Source: Paenibacillus phyllosphaerae | GTDB lineage: Bacteria > Bacillota > Bacilli > Paenibacillales > Paenibacillaceae | Length of the DNA stretch: 64,000 nucleotides | Direction of reading: 5' to 3' | Assembly (NCBI RefSeq): GCF_014192105.1 | Contig: NZ_JACHXK010000028.1 | Span: 1-64,000, forward strand | Part shown: piece after piece, positions 1 to 10,360 of the stretch | Layout of the letters: every line of letters starts with the position of its first letter | How positions within the stretch are numbered: position 1 is the stretch's first letter | Made by a program: the position numbers and the translations under genes | The notes under the pieces: model-generated | The model's database searches: none | What the model was told of the DNA's origin: nothing | The model's input: the letters and a program-made list of their open reading frames with translations, nothing else

Positions 1-78
1 AATAACTCCGCTCGACTTGCATGTATTAGGCACGCCGCCAGCGTTCGTCCTGAGCCAGGATCAAACTCTCCATAAAAG
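1..78 (-). rRNA. rrs: 16S ribosomal RNA, 5' end only
   Basis: The reverse complement carries the universal bacterial 16S start, including GAGAGTTTGATCCTGGCTCA and the following CGCTGGCGGCGTGCC. The gene runs off the left edge, so only about the first 78 nucleotides are present. The mature 5' end is set by analogy with Bacillus 16S and may be off by a few bases. The upstream leader contains the CTTTGAAAACTGAAC stretch usual before Bacillus rRNA genes. Confidence 0.96.
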
Positions 79-178
79 AAGTGCTTGTGACTCATATAAA
101 AACAAAACGTTGTCGATTCATTGAATCATATGTTCAGTTTTCAAAGAACTTGCGTCACGTTTCGTCGTGACTTGACAT

Positions 179-207
179 ATCTTATCAGCTTCTCACTCGC
201 TTGTCAA
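179..207 (-). promoter_or_regulatory. Strong sigma-A promoter of the rRNA operon
   Basis: On the minus strand TTGACA (207-202) is followed after exactly 17 nt by TAAGAT (184-179), about 100 nt before the 16S 5' end. A consensus -35, ideal spacing and this position suit an rRNA promoter. A weaker upstream pair, TTGCAA-17-TAAATT near 275-305, could be a second tandem promoter. Confidence 0.85.
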
Positions 208-309
208 CAACTTGTTTCACTATTAATTTGGCGAATCTCGTTGTCGATCAAACTTCAAAAGCGACAAGAAGTAATTTACCATACTGAAACCACTCTTGCA
301 ACTTGTAAA

Positions 310-345
310 ATATAACAAGCCCGCAACGCTGTCGTTGCGGGCTTG
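310..345 (-). terminator. Intrinsic terminator after ligA
   Basis: A 13-bp perfect stem (CAAGCCCGCAACG against its complement, 316-345) with a 4-nt loop is followed on the minus strand by TTATATTTT. It lies just after the ligA stop codon and insulates the rRNA promoter from ligA transcription. Confidence 0.9.
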
Positions 346-357
346 CGCACCTCTTCG

Positions 358-2433
<2,076 letters not shown>

Positions 2434-2470
2434 CTAAAGCTGCAGCGTCTCTCCTCCGTTGGATAAGCAA

Positions 2471-4822
2471 TTATTCGACTTTCGTAATCGGGGCAAAACT
2501 GGCCAGCAGCTTCTTAATGCCGACCGGTGCCGGGAACGCAATCTGCAGCTCGGTATCGTTGCCCGTGCCTTTGACAGCCACGACCGTACCGATCCCCCAT
2601 TTGCCATGTGACACTTTGTCGCTGACTTTGAAATCCTTCGATCCGCCTGCCGCACCTCCGGCAACCGCTCCGGCCGCCGGTACTGGCGATGTGACCCGAA
2701 CGCCGCTGGATACCGGGCTAGGGCTAGTTTGCGTAGAGTTTGCAGCAGATGGACGGCTGCCCGTGCTGCCTCCGCGGAAACCGAGACCGCCGCCTGCCGG
2801 CGAAGACGTGCGGCTTCCGCTGAAGCTGCCGCCTCCGAATGAACGGCCGCCAATGCGCCCTGCCGCAGAGGCATCCTTCTTGAGCTCATCCGGCACTTCA
2901 TCCAGGAATCGGGATGGTTTATTCGCATTGGTCCGTCCGAAGAGGGTCCGCATCCGGGCACAAGTCAGGAACAGCTGCTTCTCCGCACGCGTAATGCCTA
3001 CATAAGCAAGACGGCGTTCTTCCTCCAGCTCCTCATTGTCCATAAATGCGCGGCTATGCGGGAAGACCCCTTCCTCCATGCCGATAATAAAGACGACCGG
3101 GAACTCAAGACCCTTCGCACTGTGCATCGTCATCAGGATGATCGCGTCTTTCACGCCGCCCTCCGGCTCATCCTTATCGACCGTGTCGATATCGGCGATC
3201 AACGCTAGATCCGTCAGGAAGGAAACGAGCGACTTGTCGTCGTTGCGCTTCTCGAAATCTTGCGTAACCGACAGGAACTCGTCGATGTTCTCGAGCCGCG
3301 CGGTGGATTCGAGCGTCTTCTCCCGCTGCAATTCGAGACGATACTCGCTCATCTCCAGAATCTTCTCCGTCAATTCCGTGACGGAGAGGTACTCGACCAT
3401 CTGCGTGAGATTCGCAATCATATCGCGGAATTCCTTGAGTGCCGTACGCGCGCGGCCCGTGACGTCCAGCCAGTCCAGCTCATCGAGCAGGGCATATATC
3501 GAGATACCCCGTTCGCCTGCGATCTCCGCGAGCTTGGAAACGGTCGTATCCCCGATCCCCCGCTTCGGCACGTTCACGATCCGCGCAAAGCTGATGTCGT
3601 CGTCCGGATTCGAGATGAGGCGCAGATAGGCAAGAAGGTCCTTGATCTCTTTGCGGTCATAGAACTTGACGCCGCCGACGATCTGGTACGGAATATCGGA
3701 TTTGATCAGCGTTTCCTCTATGACACGGGACTGCGCATTGGTCCGGTACAAAATCGCATGATCGGCATAGCGCTTGCCTTGCTTAATATTCTTCTGAATT
3801 TCGCCGGTGACGAAGTAGCCCTCGTCATGTTCCGAATCTGCCTGGTAGACGGTAATCAAATCGCCTTCGCCGCTGTCGGTCCACAGCTTCTTGGCCTTAC
3901 GCCCGGTATTCAGATTGATCACTGCATTCGCGGCATCGAGGATGTTCGCAGTCGAACGATAATTCTGCTCGAGCAGAATCGTCGTCGCTTCCGGGTAGTC
4001 TTCTTCGAAATTGAGAATGTTCGTAATATCGGCGCCGCGCCAACGATAGATCGACTGGTCGCTATCGCCGACGACGCATATATTATGATGCTTGTCGGCT
4101 AACATGTTGCACAGCATATATTGCGCCCGGTTCGTATCCTGATATTCATCGACGTGGATGTAACGAAATTTGTTCTGATAGAACTCTAGCACTTCCGGCA
4201 CTTCCTTGAACAGTTCGATCGTCGTCATGATCAAGTCGTCGAAATCGAGCGAGTTGTTGGCCTTCAGACGCTTCTGGTAGGCGGTATAGACTTTGGCCAC
4301 GATCCCGTCGAAGTAGTCGCCGATCTGGTTCTCGAGACGCTCCGGCGTCAACAGTTCGTTCTTCGCGGCGCTCATCTTCGCCTGAACCGCCTTCGGCTCG
4401 AACTTCTTCGTATCGATATTCATCTCTTTCATAATATTGCGGATAACGGATAACTGGTCAGCCGAGTCGAGAATCGAGAAACTTTGGGAGAATCCGATGC
4501 GAGAGATATCCCTCCGCAAAATTCGAACGCACATCGAGTGGAAGGTCGATACCCAAATATCTTGTCCGGATGGGCCTACAAGCGAAGAGACGCGCTCCTG
4601 CATCTCCCTTGCCGCCTTATTCGTAAATGTAATCGCCAGAATGCTCCAAGGCGCAACTCGGCGTTTCTCAATCAAGTACGCAATCCGGTGAGTCAGCACG
4701 CGCGTCTTGCCGCTGCCCGCTCCAGCCATAATCAGCAGCGGACCCTCGGTAGCCAATACTGCTTCCCGCTGCTGCGGATTCAGCCTCTGCACCGCTTGTT
4801 CGATACTAAATTCGTTTAACAT
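2471..4822 (-). CDS. pcrA: ATP-dependent DNA helicase PcrA (UvrD/Rep family)
   Basis: PcrA is the essential 3'-5' SF1 helicase of Gram-positives. It acts in repair, in plasmid rolling-circle replication and in clearing stalled RNA polymerase. The protein (783 aa) starts with the Q-motif region LNPQQREAV, Walker [11 protein letters not shown], the DExx box VDEYQDTN, motif [16 protein letters not shown] and the later motif [14 protein letters not shown]. After about residue 640 there is a Gly/Ser-rich linker, then a C-terminal fold beginning [13 protein letters not shown], known in PcrA as the RNA-polymerase-binding Tudor-like domain. AAGGAG lies 13 nt before the ATG. It sits between pcrB and ligA on the same strand. 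Confidence 0.98.
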   Translation of the reverse strand: MLNEFSIEQAVQRLNPQQREAVLATEGPLLIMAGAGSGKTRVLTHRIAYLIEKRRVAPWSILAITFTNKAAREMQERVSSLVGPSGQDIWVSTFHSMCVRILRRDISRIGFSQSFSILDSADQLSVIRNIMKEMNIDTKKFEPKAVQAKMSAAKNELLTPERLENQIGDYFDGIVAKVYTAYQKRLKANNSLDFDDLIMTTIELFKEVPEVLEFYQNKFRYIHVDEYQDTNRAQYMLCNMLADKHHNICVVGDSDQSIYRWRGADITNILNFEEDYPEATTILLEQNYRSTANILDAANAVINLNTGRKAKKLWTDSGEGDLITVYQADSEHDEGYFVTGEIQKNIKQGKRYADHAILYRTNAQSRVIEETLIKSDIPYQIVGGVKFYDRKEIKDLLAYLRLISNPDDDISFARIVNVPKRGIGDTTVSKLAEIAGERGISIYALLDELDWLDVTGRARTALKEFRDMIANLTQMVEYLSVTELTEKILEMSEYRLELQREKTLESTARLENIDEFLSVTQDFEKRNDDKSLVSFLTDLALIADIDTVDKDEPEGGVKDAIILMTMHSAKGLEFPVVFIIGMEEGVFPHSRAFMDNEELEEERRLAYVGITRAEKQLFLTCARMRTLFGRTNANKPSRFLDEVPDELKKDASAAGRIGGRSFGGGSFSGSRTSSPAGGGLGFRGGSTGSRPSAANSTQTSPSPVSSGVRVTSPVPAAGAVAGGAAGGSKDFKVSDKVSHGKWGIGTVVAVKGTGNDTELQIAFPAPVGIKKLLASFAPITKVE

Positions 4823-5093
4823 ATGAGGAATAAAGCTCCTTTTGTTCGCATTTGTTCGCCTCTCCTAAGTCTAGACAACAGGGCTTGCGGTGTCAATTTG
4901 AAAGTGCGCCTTTACGGCATTTTCCATGTGTTATTGTTGAGCGGAATTCGAAAACCGTCATTCGCATTATCAGGCTTAACTGCCGGATGCTCGCCCCGTG
5001 TCCAGATCAAAAAAGAGAAGGCCCCCTATGCGACATTACGCTGGCAAGAGCTGCAATTGAATCGCTTGGGAGCCTATTCGAGTGAAGTGCTTA

Positions 5094-5831
5094 TTAGGAT
5101 GAAGATGCTGCCGTTCTTAGCGGCGTCTGATGAACGGCCTGGACTGTCGATAAAGCCGCTTCCAAATCGTCGTAGATGACGTTGCCGACAACGACGGTCT
5201 GCGCAACCTCGGCTGCCGCGCGCGCCTTCGCCGCATCGTCGATGCCTCCGCCGTAAAACAGCTGAGCCTGTGTCAGCAGCTTGGAAGCATGGCTGACTAA
5301 TGCCATGTCGCCGAATGTCCCGCTGTATTCCAGATAGACGACCGGCAGGCGCATGAGCCGGTCCGCCATATACATATGAGCCGCCACGGCATCCGGGCCA
5401 AGAGAGGCATCCGCGCCCGTCAACCTGGCCGCCTCCGCTTCCGGATTAAGAATGATGTATCCTTCCGCGGACGTGCATTCCCACGGAATGAAGGGCCCCA
5501 TTTTGCGCATGGCTTCGATCTGATTGCCGGCGATCCATTCCCCTCTCGGAGTGTTCAACACAAGCGGTACGAAATACCAATCAAAGCCTGGAACGGCCGC
5601 TTCAAGGCTCGATACTTCGAGGGCGCACGGCACCTCAAAGCGACGGATCCGCGACATCAGGTCGACCGTATTATCATAGGTTACGCCGCTGGAGCCGCCG
5701 ACTAGAACCGCATCCGTGCCGGACATACAGATGGCGTCAAGCGCCTCGTCGGTTAGCTCCCGCTCCGGATCGAGCTTAAAGACATGCCGCCAGGACGAAA
5801 ATAGATTTGTGTGCATGATGGTAGTAAGCAT
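5094..5831 (-). CDS. pcrB: Heptaprenylglyceryl phosphate synthase PcrB
   Basis: PcrB is a TIM-barrel prenyltransferase that joins heptaprenyl diphosphate to sn-glycerol-1-phosphate, giving an archaeal-like ether lipid precursor. The 245-residue protein begins with the family pattern W.H.FKLDPER.L, followed by GTDAVLVGGSSGVT, and has the YLEYSGTFGD and LFYGGGIDDAAKA phosphate-binding segments. It directly precedes pcrA as in Bacillus and Paenibacillus, which supports the call. It starts 24 nt after the STAS gene, so it probably shares that transcript. AGGAAGGGA lies just before the ATG; a second ATG five codons later is less well spaced. Confidence 0.93.
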   Translation of the reverse strand: MLTTIMHTNLFSSWRHVFKLDPERELTDEALDAICMSGTDAVLVGGSSGVTYDNTVDLMSRIRRFEVPCALEVSSLEAAVPGFDWYFVPLVLNTPRGEWIAGNQIEAMRKMGPFIPWECTSAEGYIILNPEAEAARLTGADASLGPDAVAAHMYMADRLMRLPVVYLEYSGTFGDMALVSHASKLLTQAQLFYGGGIDDAAKARAAAEVAQTVVVGNVIYDDLEAALSTVQAVHQTPLRTAASSS

Positions 5832-5855
5832 TCCCTTCCTAAAGCATAAACCGAC

Positions 5856-6215
5856 TTACTGCTGTCCTAATGCTTCGATTCGTTGCATCACGGCAAATTC
5901 ATTCGGATAGAGCATGACCCATTCGGTCAGGCCGACCATCCGGAACAGCTTCTCATAATGCGCCGTAATGCCCCACACGAACGTATGAGTACCGGATTTT
6001 TTGGCCGTACGCGCCAATCGGATCAAGACCGCCATCCCACCGCTGTTTATATAAGCAACCTCCGTAAGATCGAGCGCCAAAAATCGAATCTGCTCATTCT
6101 CCACCGTAAAGCGGCCTAGAAGATCCTGCTCCGACGCCCGGGTAAGCTCGCCTTTGAGCTGAACCACATAGCCTCCGGGGAATTCACGCTTGTCGATGAC
6201 TAATGGCTGTTCCAC
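5856..6215 (-). CDS. STAS-domain anti-sigma factor antagonist (RsbV/SpoIIAA type)
   Basis: A small single-domain STAS protein of about 120 residues. Such proteins bind and neutralise a kinase/anti-sigma partner when their conserved serine is dephosphorylated. The core reads LALDLTEVAYINSGGMAVL; the serine of INSGG aligns with the phosphorylated serine of RsbV/SpoIIAA. The start is best read as the GTG at 6215, because AAAGGAGG sits 8 nt upstream; the ATG two codons earlier (6221) is only 2 nt from it. It follows the phosphatase gene by 28 nt. The natural partner is that gene's ATPase domain or an anti-sigma factor elsewhere; no sigma factor gene lies nearby. Confidence 0.85.
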   Translation of the reverse strand: MEQPLVIDKREFPGGYVVQLKGELTRASEQDLLGRFTVENEQIRFLALDLTEVAYINSGGMAVLIRLARTAKKSGTHTFVWGITAHYEKLFRMVGLTEWVMLYPNEFAVMQRIEALGQQ

Positions 6216-6243
6216 CGCCATCGCCTCCTTTGCTGTGTGCGGG

Positions 6244-8382
6244 TTACCCGCGTGATTTGCGCATAAAATAAAGTTCCATATAAAAGCCCCGCTCATCCCG
6301 GCCGGTCGACCAGTAATCGGACAGGGAGTCGATCAGCACCAGTCCCCAGCCGCGCGGATCCTCAAGTTCCCGCTTCTTGGCCATCTCGTTCTCGCTTCGC
6401 GCCACATGGGGGAAGAAGCCACCGCCGCAGTCATAGATGCGAATAACCGTCAGCCTGCTGCCCACCTGCGCTTGAACCGTCACAACCAACTCCGGGTTAT
6501 GCCGATTGCCATGTTCGATGGCATTCATAATCCCTTCCGATACGGCGCTCTGGACATCTTCGCGAAGGTCAACTTCCGGCCAGAACGTAGCAACGAGAAG
6601 ACCGACCTGCTCGGAAACCGACCGTTCCATCCCCTCGATACTATTCAGCATCCAATCATGCGCATAAAATCGGCTTGGTGTCAATTCGGAGAGCGCTTCG
6701 GCATGCGTGACCGCCGACGCTTCCCGCTGCGCCGTCTGCAGCCAGTAGGCTTGTACGAGCTCCAGCACAACTACGGTACGGTCATCGTTATCTTTGACAT
6801 AGCTCGCATCCATACGCGCAAGCCAGTCGTCCAACACCGCAGCCACATCATCTCCAGCCTGCCATGCGGCCAATTCCCGCTCCAGTCCGTCGAAACTGTA
6901 CATGCGGCCGCTCTCATCCATCGACTCGATCAGCCCGTCCGTATAGAGAATGAAGCGATCGCCTGGCTGAAGCTTCAGCACCGTCTCTTCATACTTCATG
7001 TCTTCGTCAATGCCGATCGGAAGCGAACTGCAGGATATAGCTTCGATCGTCCCTTCCTTATGGACGATGTACGGCGATAGATGCCCCGCGCTCGCATACT
7101 GAATCGTATCATGTACCGCATCGATGACACCAACGCCCAGCGTTACGGTGCTATCTTCGCCCATCGCCTCGCACAGCTCCCGGTTCATCCGCGCCAACAC
7201 CTCGGCCGGACTGCCGTTGCGGCGTATCTCCGAACGGAACAGCAGCAGCAGTGCCGACATCAGCAAAGCTGCCGGCAATCCCTTGCCCGACACATCGCCG
7301 ATCATGACGGCAAACCGGTTCGGACCGAGGCTTAACACGTCGAACAGATCGCCGCCCACTTCCTGGAATGGACGATTGCGCGCAGCAATCCGATAGGAGC
7401 CAATCGTTAAGTCTCCCGGAGGCAGCATTTTTTGCTGTACTTTGTTCGCAAGTTTCAGCTCCCGTCCCAGCGATTCGAATTTCTGCTCAATACGCAGCTG
7501 AAGCTCACGGAAGACCAACGCCAGCTCCCCCGCCTCATCGGCTGGCGAAGCCGCGGGCTTCTTGCTCAAGCGCATGTCGCTGCCTTCCACCACCAGTTCG
7601 CGGATGCTTCGCACAAGGCCGGCCAGCTCCCTGCGGAATCGCAGCGTGACGAACCCGGCTAACAGCAGCGCGAATACGACATCGAAAAGCGCCGCCATTC
7701 CGACAAAATAAGGCGCGTTCTTGTCATGCTCCTGACTTTCGACAATCGTAAGCTGGAATAAATTCAAAATTGCCGCCAACAGCGTGCAAGCATATGTAAT
7801 GAGCATCGGCCACACAATCGGTATGCCAATGCTGTAGCCGTCCAAGGCATACTGCAATTCCACAATGACCGGCCGGAGGACGCGCCGTACCATCGTGAAC
7901 ATCAGAATGGCTATCGTTAGGGAGATGCCCATGCCGCCGATTAAGGGGCTAATCAGATTAGCCCCCTCCAGACGCCCTTCACGTCCCACCCATTCCGAGA
8001 CGAAGACCGCCCCCAGACCAAGCAGTACCATCCCGACAAGCAGTTCGTACGGATACTTCTGCAGCCGCTTCACGGCTTCACGGCTCGAGTTGTTCGACGT
8101 TAGCGCTTGATAAACCGGATATAAGCGTATCCCCATATGAATCACCAGCAAGGCAATGATGCCCGCTACCGAGAGAAAGGGGTAGACGTTATGGTCGGAA
8201 TGCACATGCGTGATCAGGCGATGCTGCACCAGATCATTCTTGATCCAGAAGGCAGTAAGACCGACCGCGAGTGAAAACACCAAAACGGCAATCAGCTTGC
8301 TCGTTACCGCCGGAATCGAGATGGGGAACATGCCTGGCTGACGCCGGATGCCCCTCTCGCCTAAAGTCGTTCTTACTTCCAT
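6244..8382 (-). CDS. Membrane PP2C phosphatase (RsbU/SpoIIE type) with C-terminal HATPase domain
   Basis: A 712-residue signalling protein. The N-terminal ~250 residues hold about six hydrophobic segments. A HAMP-like linker and short coiled coil (about 250-320) follow, then a SpoIIE-type PP2C domain (GGDLFDVL, MIGDVSGKGLPAALLMS, ILYTDGLIE, DNDDRTVVV). The C-terminal ~130 residues are an RsbW-like ATPase, with the N-box SEGIMNAIEHGN, DCGGGF and RGWGLVLIDSL. PP2C members of this class dephosphorylate STAS antagonists and the ATPase domains phosphorylate or bind them, so one polypeptide may carry both activities on the STAS protein encoded next. The start ATG overlaps the end of the upstream regulator gene by 10 nt (ATGGAAGTAA), suggesting coupled translation. 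Confidence 0.88.
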   Translation of the reverse strand: MEVRTTLGERGIRRQPGMFPISIPAVTSKLIAVLVFSLAVGLTAFWIKNDLVQHRLITHVHSDHNVYPFLSVAGIIALLVIHMGIRLYPVYQALTSNNSSREAVKRLQKYPYELLVGMVLLGLGAVFVSEWVGREGRLEGANLISPLIGGMGISLTIAILMFTMVRRVLRPVIVELQYALDGYSIGIPIVWPMLITYACTLLAAILNLFQLTIVESQEHDKNAPYFVGMAALFDVVFALLLAGFVTLRFRRELAGLVRSIRELVVEGSDMRLSKKPAASPADEAGELALVFRELQLRIEQKFESLGRELKLANKVQQKMLPPGDLTIGSYRIAARNRPFQEVGGDLFDVLSLGPNRFAVMIGDVSGKGLPAALLMSALLLLFRSEIRRNGSPAEVLARMNRELCEAMGEDSTVTLGVGVIDAVHDTIQYASAGHLSPYIVHKEGTIEAISCSSLPIGIDEDMKYEETVLKLQPGDRFILYTDGLIESMDESGRMYSFDGLERELAAWQAGDDVAAVLDDWLARMDASYVKDNDDRTVVVLELVQAYWLQTAQREASAVTHAEALSELTPSRFYAHDWMLNSIEGMERSVSEQVGLLVATFWPEVDLREDVQSAVSEGIMNAIEHGNRHNPELVVTVQAQVGSRLTVIRIYDCGGGFFPHVARSENEMAKKRELEDPRGWGLVLIDSLSDYWSTGRDERGFYMELYFMRKSRG

Positions 8383-10190
8383 AACAATCGCTTCGTTTCC
8401 TCGAGCGGCTCCGTACCGAATTCCTCTTCATAGATCCGTTCAAGGCGCTTGTACCAGCCAATTGCCTCTGCACGACGTCCTTTGGCTAAACAATGGCGAA
8501 TCATCGACTCATAAGCTTCCTCCTGATTGGGCCTGAGGGCGATCCATTCGCTTATACGCTGTTCGGCGCGGACGTCATCTTGAAGTTCCGTATAATACAT
8601 GGCAAGCCGCTTGAGCATATTCGTCTGACGGTCCAGCATCTGCTCCCGGATCCTCTCCAACCATTCCACGTAAGGCAGCTCCGTCGCAAGCTGTCCGTAA
8701 AGCGGCAGTGCTTCATCATAGAGGCGGCAGGCCGCTTCGCGATCGTCATTCCATAGTTGATCGCCGACCCGCGACAGCGTCATATACGTTTCGGCGTCCA
8801 CCTGCTCGATAATTTGTTCGTCCAAGCCGATTACGCCGCGTTTGACGTAGACCGGATCGGTCATCCCCATCTCGCGAAGCGTGTGGCGCAAATCATGCAA
8901 GGTCACATAGAGCTGGTTCGATTGCTTCGTATGCTCGCCTTCGCCGAACACGCGCTCGAGCACCTGCTCCCGATTCGCCTTATAGGCAGGCTGCAGCAGC
9001 AGATAGACAAGGAGCTCGCCCGCTTTGCGGCGCTTCCAGACGGGTTCAGCCACAAATCCGTCGTAAGTGCTGAATCGCAGGCCATCCATTAACTGTACGC
9101 GCCAACGTTTGTCCGCAGCGCCTCCGGTCGAGTCCGCCTCTTCCGATAATGCAGCTTCTCCCGCGTCTTGTGCCGCAAAAGGAGTCGTCTCCGTTGCAAG
9201 CGTTGGCCCCTCTTCATGCTGTCCCACCTCGTTAGGGGCAGATGACATCATCTGACGGATACGTTCCATCCGGCGATTCATCTCCGGCGTAACGACAAGC
9301 TTCAAGTAACCTTCGAGCGCAGCCTGAATGTTCGCTGCCTGTGCCGTTTCACCTCTCTGAAGCTGGCGCTTAAGCTCCGCCTCAGCCGCATAGAACTGCA
9401 CCTCGATGTCGTCGCTGAGCGACTTGAGCGGTTTGCGGTTAGCCCGGTTAAAGTAGACCGCGTTGATCAAAAAATCGAACCGAGCCGGCAGCGCCTCCAT
9501 GGCTTCATCCTTCGGCCTGCCTCCCGCGCTTACGGCTTCCGCCAAAGAACGGCTCAGCGGCGTTTCGTCCAAATTCCGGTTCAGCCACTGCATGTGCAAC
9601 TGCCACTCCGATTGCTGCAGCGCCGGATCAGCCGGATCATAGATCAACCGATCCAGCAGCACCAATGCCGCCCATATCGGCTTTCCTTCGGAACGGAAGC
9701 GCGTGGCCGCTCCTAGGAACATGGCGTTCGGGGTATCGTTGGCAGCGCCCTGCTCTATCGCCTCTGCCGATTCATTCGCAAAAGCCCGAGCCAGCGCCCA
9801 TGCTACGAAACCGCTGCATGCTTCAGGCGTTCGCTTCCACTCGGAGCTTAAGAACTCGGTGATGGGCAACGACTCATGCCTGTCCCCCACCTGCTGGTAT
9901 AACAAGCCCAGCATCCCCATTAACGTCAGCATCGCTTGCTCATTCGCTTGCGCGGCGAATGCGCGCAAGGCAGACTCAATCAAGCGCTTCGTCTCTACCA
10001 GCCGGCCTGTCAGCAACCCATCTTCGCACTCGGCCTGCAACAGCAGCGGCGACCGGCTTCGAATCGCAACCGGAATCACGGAAAGCATGTCCGCAGTAAC
10101 ACGTCTTCCGTCTAATATAGCCCGCTCCAGCGACAATACGCTGTCCGTCCAGGCATCTGTATGTTGAGACAATCCATTGTTATGTTCCAT
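8373..10190 (-). CDS. BTAD/SARP-type transcriptional regulator
   Basis: A 605-residue protein. The N-terminal ~350 residues are helical and repeat-like. Then comes an OmpR-like winged-helix region starting near RWRVQLMDGLRFSTYDG and running through KRRKAGELLVYLLLQ and LYVTLHDLRHTLREMG. It ends in a bacterial transcriptional activation domain of TPR type (EAACRLYDEALPLYG ... EEEFGTEPLEETKRLL). This winged-helix plus BTAD order defines SARP-like activators; AfsR-like relatives also carry long TPR sections. GTGAGGA lies 7 nt before the ATG at 10190; nine further in-frame codons exist upstream. It is co-transcribed with and overlaps the phosphatase gene. Its targets cannot be told from sequence. 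Confidence 0.82.
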   Translation of the reverse strand: MEHNNGLSQHTDAWTDSVLSLERAILDGRRVTADMLSVIPVAIRSRSPLLLQAECEDGLLTGRLVETKRLIESALRAFAAQANEQAMLTLMGMLGLLYQQVGDRHESLPITEFLSSEWKRTPEACSGFVAWALARAFANESAEAIEQGAANDTPNAMFLGAATRFRSEGKPIWAALVLLDRLIYDPADPALQQSEWQLHMQWLNRNLDETPLSRSLAEAVSAGGRPKDEAMEALPARFDFLINAVYFNRANRKPLKSLSDDIEVQFYAAEAELKRQLQRGETAQAANIQAALEGYLKLVVTPEMNRRMERIRQMMSSAPNEVGQHEEGPTLATETTPFAAQDAGEAALSEEADSTGGAADKRWRVQLMDGLRFSTYDGFVAEPVWKRRKAGELLVYLLLQPAYKANREQVLERVFGEGEHTKQSNQLYVTLHDLRHTLREMGMTDPVYVKRGVIGLDEQIIEQVDAETYMTLSRVGDQLWNDDREAACRLYDEALPLYGQLATELPYVEWLERIREQMLDRQTNMLKRLAMYYTELQDDVRAEQRISEWIALRPNQEEAYESMIRHCLAKGRRAEAIGWYKRLERIYEEEFGTEPLEETKRLLWK

Positions 10191-10317
10191 CGTAAATTCC
10201 TCACGTTCGATTGTCATTAATGATCCTCTATGTTCATTCGCCTTGATTCGCTAAAATACCTGCCTTATTCTCCAAAAGTCTGGAAATGATTGTGACAATT
10301 CGTCCTTGCACGGCCAA

Positions 10318-10351
10318 CAAAAAGAGCGGTATCCCGACGAAGGGCCCGCTC
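10318..10351 (-). terminator. Intrinsic terminator after the U32 gene
   Basis: On the minus strand GAGCGG and its complement CCGCTC (10351-10324) enclose a GC-rich inner stem and are followed by TTTTTG. It lies just after the stop of the U32-family gene and separates it from the BTAD regulator gene. Confidence 0.75.
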
Positions 10352-10360
10352 CTTTCTTAC

